A stretch of 64,000 nt of DNA from Colletotrichum lupini (taxonomy: Eukaryota > Ascomycota > Sordariomycetes > Glomerellales > Glomerellaceae): the NCBI RefSeq assembly GCF_023278565.1, contig NC_064673.1, forward strand, positions 2,914,001 through 2,978,000. The letters run 5' to 3'. Shown here in pieces: positions 60,797-64,000 of the stretch. Under the pieces are notes generated by a model that saw nothing but the letters and a program-made list of their open reading frames with translations, searched no databases and had not been told where the DNA came from. Numbering within the stretch: position 1 is the stretch's first letter; each line of letters starts with the position of its first letter. Both the position numbers and the translations under genes were made by a program.

Positions 60797-63363
60797 GATC
60801 TCTTTGCTGCAATTCGGCGTGTCTGTTGAGATCTATTTCTTGCAAACGTCTTAATGTCTCTTGGAGGACTGGCTGTAGTTATTCCAACACACGCAAGTCA
60901 TGCACATAGGTAGGCGGAGGGACCATAAGATGGACCTACATATAAGACTCAGACCAACAATCGAATGCAGAAGAGTGGCCTGTCTCCATTAAGACCTTAG
61001 CCAGATGCCGGACTGGATATTGTGTAGCTAAGATAAGTGGCTCTAATGATTAAGGACATGCAATATACCATTCTATGCCCCGGCTTACGTTTTTCAGGGT
61101 CTTGGGTGGCGGCAGAGCCGATCCATGTGTTACTTGATAGGTATTTCTCACCGAAGGATTGCCGTCACTCCACACTCGCTCACTGTACAGCTGACTTGCA
61201 ATAGGGAAATGGTTTCTGCAGTTTCTTACCGTGCTCAAATCAAAGTGGCGCATACTGGTAGGTTGTCTAAGGTGAGACCAAACGCCCCGCTCGACGCGGC
61301 CCGGCTACCTTCACCCGGCCCCACATAGGCCGACGAAAAGTGGGCCCCGAGCCCGAAGCTGAAGCCTAAGCCCGATAATGCGCTAGCCGTAGCCGTGCTC
61401 ACACCCACAAGTGTGATCCTATTTTGGTGCTAATCCATCCTTCTTTGAATACAACCGGCTTCTCAGTACATTCAATATTTCCATTATCCCAGAGTGACCT
61501 CGTAATCATTCACCAATCTCGGAAGCAGGTGTTCTCAACACTTTGGCACAGTATTTCCTGGAGTCATGGGCTATCGCATCAGTACTCCTGTCAAAAGCCT
61601 AAGTCAACCCTAGGCTTTTGGAAAACGCGTCACTTCTCTATATTTAGGAATCTCATGAATCAACTGCTTTGTTTTTGATAATTTGAATCTTTTGCGCCTA
61701 GCCAGACTCTCCTTTGGTCGGTTGCGGAAGGGACAAAGTCGTTCTCATTTTCAGTGGCCAAGCCGAAGTCGATACCCGAGGCTGTCATCGAATGAATCGA
61801 CAGTTTTCAGTTTCCTGCTGATTACACTGGACGGCATAATGCCAATAAGCTCTGTCTCTGCTGGCGAGTAGATATTCTAAAGAATTCATCTCTCGTGAGT
61901 CTCTGACAAGCCGTGAGGCTTGCTTCCACCGATAGCGGCCACGCTTCTCAGGCTCGTCATGTTCCGATTCACACTGACGTCGCAGACTCACACGTATGGG
62001 GAGTCATGTCGTTGATCGAAGCAGGCACAGAACCAAGTCGCTGCCAACATTGATATACGTATCACAAGGTACCCTCAATGGCTCGAACCGGTTGATTCGT
62101 GGAGTGGCGAAAGGTCAATTGTAACTATTGAGATTGTGTGCAAGGGGAGAAGAGAGGGCATTGGGAAGTTGATCAAGTGACCGTTGGTAACCCCTGCGAC
62201 TGCCCTGACTCGTAGTCGTGTTGGACTTCCAGTCCGACAGTCAGTCCGCTGCATTGTTCGGCCGCCAACGCATGCTCTGGTTTTCCGAACGGTAAAGAAG
62301 CTTTTTAGTGTACATTGACCCCAACCCAGACCGGCGCTGGCGTGATGATACCAAAGAACGTCAGGTTGGAGGGGCCTTGAGGGCCATCGAGGTTAATTAT
62401 GTACGTACTACTAAGCCAGGGGGGTAAAATTCAGTAAGACTCATTCCTAGTCCACCTGCCGGCTTAAGGAGTTGGCGTCCTATCCCTGTTCTTAGAGAGG
62501 GCACTTACATACGTAGTAGTACCTGATCCTGTGGTACCTGCTCCTGCCAGGGGGTTGTGGGGATGTGAGTCTAAACTTAAGCCCCATGCTGATCCCTGCA
62601 AGTCAAGCTAAGCACTAGGTCAAAACGGCTTGTGGGACTTAGGTCCACTCAAGTCGATCAACCCTGGACAATGAGTGACACTGGTGGATCATATGGGCAG
62701 CCAGAGGCAATTCGCTGGGATCGGACGGGCTGTTCATGTACAGAGTACTATCCAGGCTGAATGAGCTCTGTCTGTCTAGTATGATCTACCTAGGTATGAA
62801 GACAATGAAGCTCAAGATATTAGGACTTGACCCAGCCATCCGGGACGATGACTGGCCTAATTACCTTATATCTTGTAGAATAGGGAGGAATGGTGCTTGA
62901 GGCATGCATTGCTGAGACTTCTATTTCGTGGTACAGTCGGCTGCCCTGTTCTGCTCACGACGGACCTTGTACCTCGCTTGTACAGTCGGAAGTGAATGAT
63001 CAGGGTAATAGTGTGGGGCAGGATACTCGACGGCTTCTAGGACCTTGGGTACTGACGTGATAGGCCGTTTACCTAGACAGAACCGGACGAGGGTTTCCCA
63101 TTAACTTACAAGCAAGAAACTGCACGACCCTGGAGGTGAGGCATTTTATAGCAGGCTGAAGGGCGTTGGCTGCTGTGCCTTTAAGCAGCTGTGGAGGCGA
63201 TGCTCTAGAGGACCGGACATCTAGGACTAGCAGAAGCTCGATTGGATACTGCCAACGGGCGGCAGGCTAGCTATAAAGGAGGTGCGTTTTTCTTCGACAG
63301 CTAGTTTGCTGACATGCCTTACGCTGTCAAACATCGTTTTCCATATCATCTCGAATTTTTACC
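60797..63363. other. Intergenic region
   Basis: 2.6 kb between the divergent FAD monooxygenase and the Dal5-type transporter. No gene recognised. A 19-base stretch at 62221-62239 resembles an unmutated LTR end of the first Copia element (see findings). Confidence 0.5.
63272..63277 (+). promoter_or_regulatory. Possible TATA box of the Dal5-type transporter
   Basis: TATAAA about 87 bp upstream of the ATG at 63364, a plausible distance for a fungal TATA element. Confidence 0.5.
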
Positions 63364-64000
63364 ATGGCGGCCCATGCTACCGACAATGAAGCTGCAGTCC
63401 ATGAGGCTACCACTGGAGCTGAACCGGGCGTCAAGCCAAGGAACGCCCTCCTCACTAGTGAGGCTGTGGATGACATCTCTGGGGATGATCATGAGCAGCG
63501 CATGAAGGACCGTGCCCTTCTCTCTGCCCAAGAAGAGAAGAAACTCTTGCGCCGCGTCGACTTCCGCTTGATGATCTTGTGCGCTATTATCTTCATGATC
63601 AAAAATGTCGATTCGAATAATGTCAGCATCACCTATCACCTCATTAGAAGCGGCAGAACTGACGCATGGCAGGTTGCAAATGCCAGAATCATGAACAAGG
63701 GCACTCCCCGGAACATCATGACGCAGCTCAAAATGACAGCCGATGACTATAACTGGGTCAGCACAATTTACAACGTGAGTGCTTTGAAGCTGATATACTG
63801 AATCGTGGTCAAGGCCAACATAATTCACAGATTCCGTTCATGATTTGCGAGATTCCCACCAACATGGTCGTGAAAAAGATGCTCCCCTCGCGATTCCAGT
63901 CGCGCATCATGGTAAGCACCGCACCGAGGAGCATCTTGCCGATGACCTGGCAATAGCACGACTTGCTGATCTCCATAGGTAACTTGGGGCATTGTGTTGG
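63364..64000 (+). CDS. Dal5-type MFS transporter (partial, 5' end only)
   Basis: First four exons of an anion:cation symporter-family permease, the fungal group that takes up allantoate, vitamins such as nicotinate or pantothenate, or organic acids. Exons: 63364-63621, 63673-63774, 63831-63911, 63979 to beyond the window. The family signature LRRVDFRLM..FMIKNVDSNN is followed by NARIMNKGT and YNWVSTIYN, IPFMICEIPTNMVVKK, and VTWGI. Splicing out 63622-63672 is needed to join NN to VANARIMNKG as in relatives; this intron is 51 bp, in frame and stop-free. The N-terminal ~70 residues are cytoplasmic and charged. The ATG at 63364 is the first in this frame. The rest of the gene lies outside the window. 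Confidence 0.88.

Noticed and set aside
60797..63363. Short frames in the intergenic region (for example 61424-61678)
   Set aside because: No family resemblance, no consistent codon use, and stops on all sides.

Overview
This window looks like nuclear DNA of a filamentous ascomycete (Pezizomycotina). Genes have short GT..AG introns. Zn(II)2Cys6 regulators, fungal MFS transporters and a cytochrome P450 are present. GC-equilibrated gene blocks alternate sharply with very AT-rich, TpA-rich, stop-riddled blocks, the footprint of repeat-induced point mutation (RIP). A clear XlnR/XLR-1 orthologue and the overall style suggest a Sordariomycete; a Colletotrichum-like genome is my guess and is not proven.

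Layout. 1-5.3 kb: a six-exon Zn2Cys6 regulator (minus strand) with its promoter, which carries a (TC)16 run. 5.3-15.7 kb: a RIP-degraded block bounded by ~95-bp terminal inverted repeats. It contains nested direct and inverted repeats and one GC-rich island (13.8-14.3 kb) flanked by 14-bp direct repeats. 15.7-25.6 kb: a tRNA-Gly(GCC) with a 10-nt intron and the xylanase regulator gene xlnR (minus strand), followed by gene-poor DNA. 25.6-26.7 kb: a small RIP relic. 26.7-32.2 kb: 5.5 kb of GC-normal DNA with no gene I can support. 32.2-37.4 kb: a compact trio of zinc alcohol dehydrogenase (plus), MFS sugar transporter (minus) and RidA-family protein (minus). 37.68-45.10 kb: a RIP-inactivated Copia-type LTR retrotransposon with 205-bp LTRs and a GAAAT target duplication. 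45.3-60.8 kb: a broken secondary-metabolism-like neighbourhood, made up of an MFS drug-transporter pseudogene, a nitroreductase with a frameshifted core, an intact seven-exon cytochrome P450, and an FAD monooxygenase gene split by a second Copia element (53.08-59.99 kb, 225-bp LTRs, TTGCC duplication). 60.8-63.3 kb: intergenic. 63.36 kb to the end: the first exons of a Dal5-type (anion:cation symporter) MFS transporter running off the window.

How the parts relate. XlnR is the activator of xylan and cellulose breakdown genes; no obvious target lies next to it. The dehydrogenase/transporter/RidA trio may be a small uptake-and-catabolism unit. The 45-61 kb genes would fit oxidative tailoring plus export of a small molecule, but no backbone synthase is in the window, and lesions in the transporter, nitroreductase and monooxygenase indicate the set is no longer functional. 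In both Copia elements RIP mutations pile up on the inner side of each LTR while the outer edges and host genes are clean. I found no CRISPR array, no large cargo-carrying element and no clearly new defence system. The best leads are the clean transposon split of the monooxygenase, the GC island inside the RIP block, and an over-represented TACTCCGTA motif in the gene-poor DNA.
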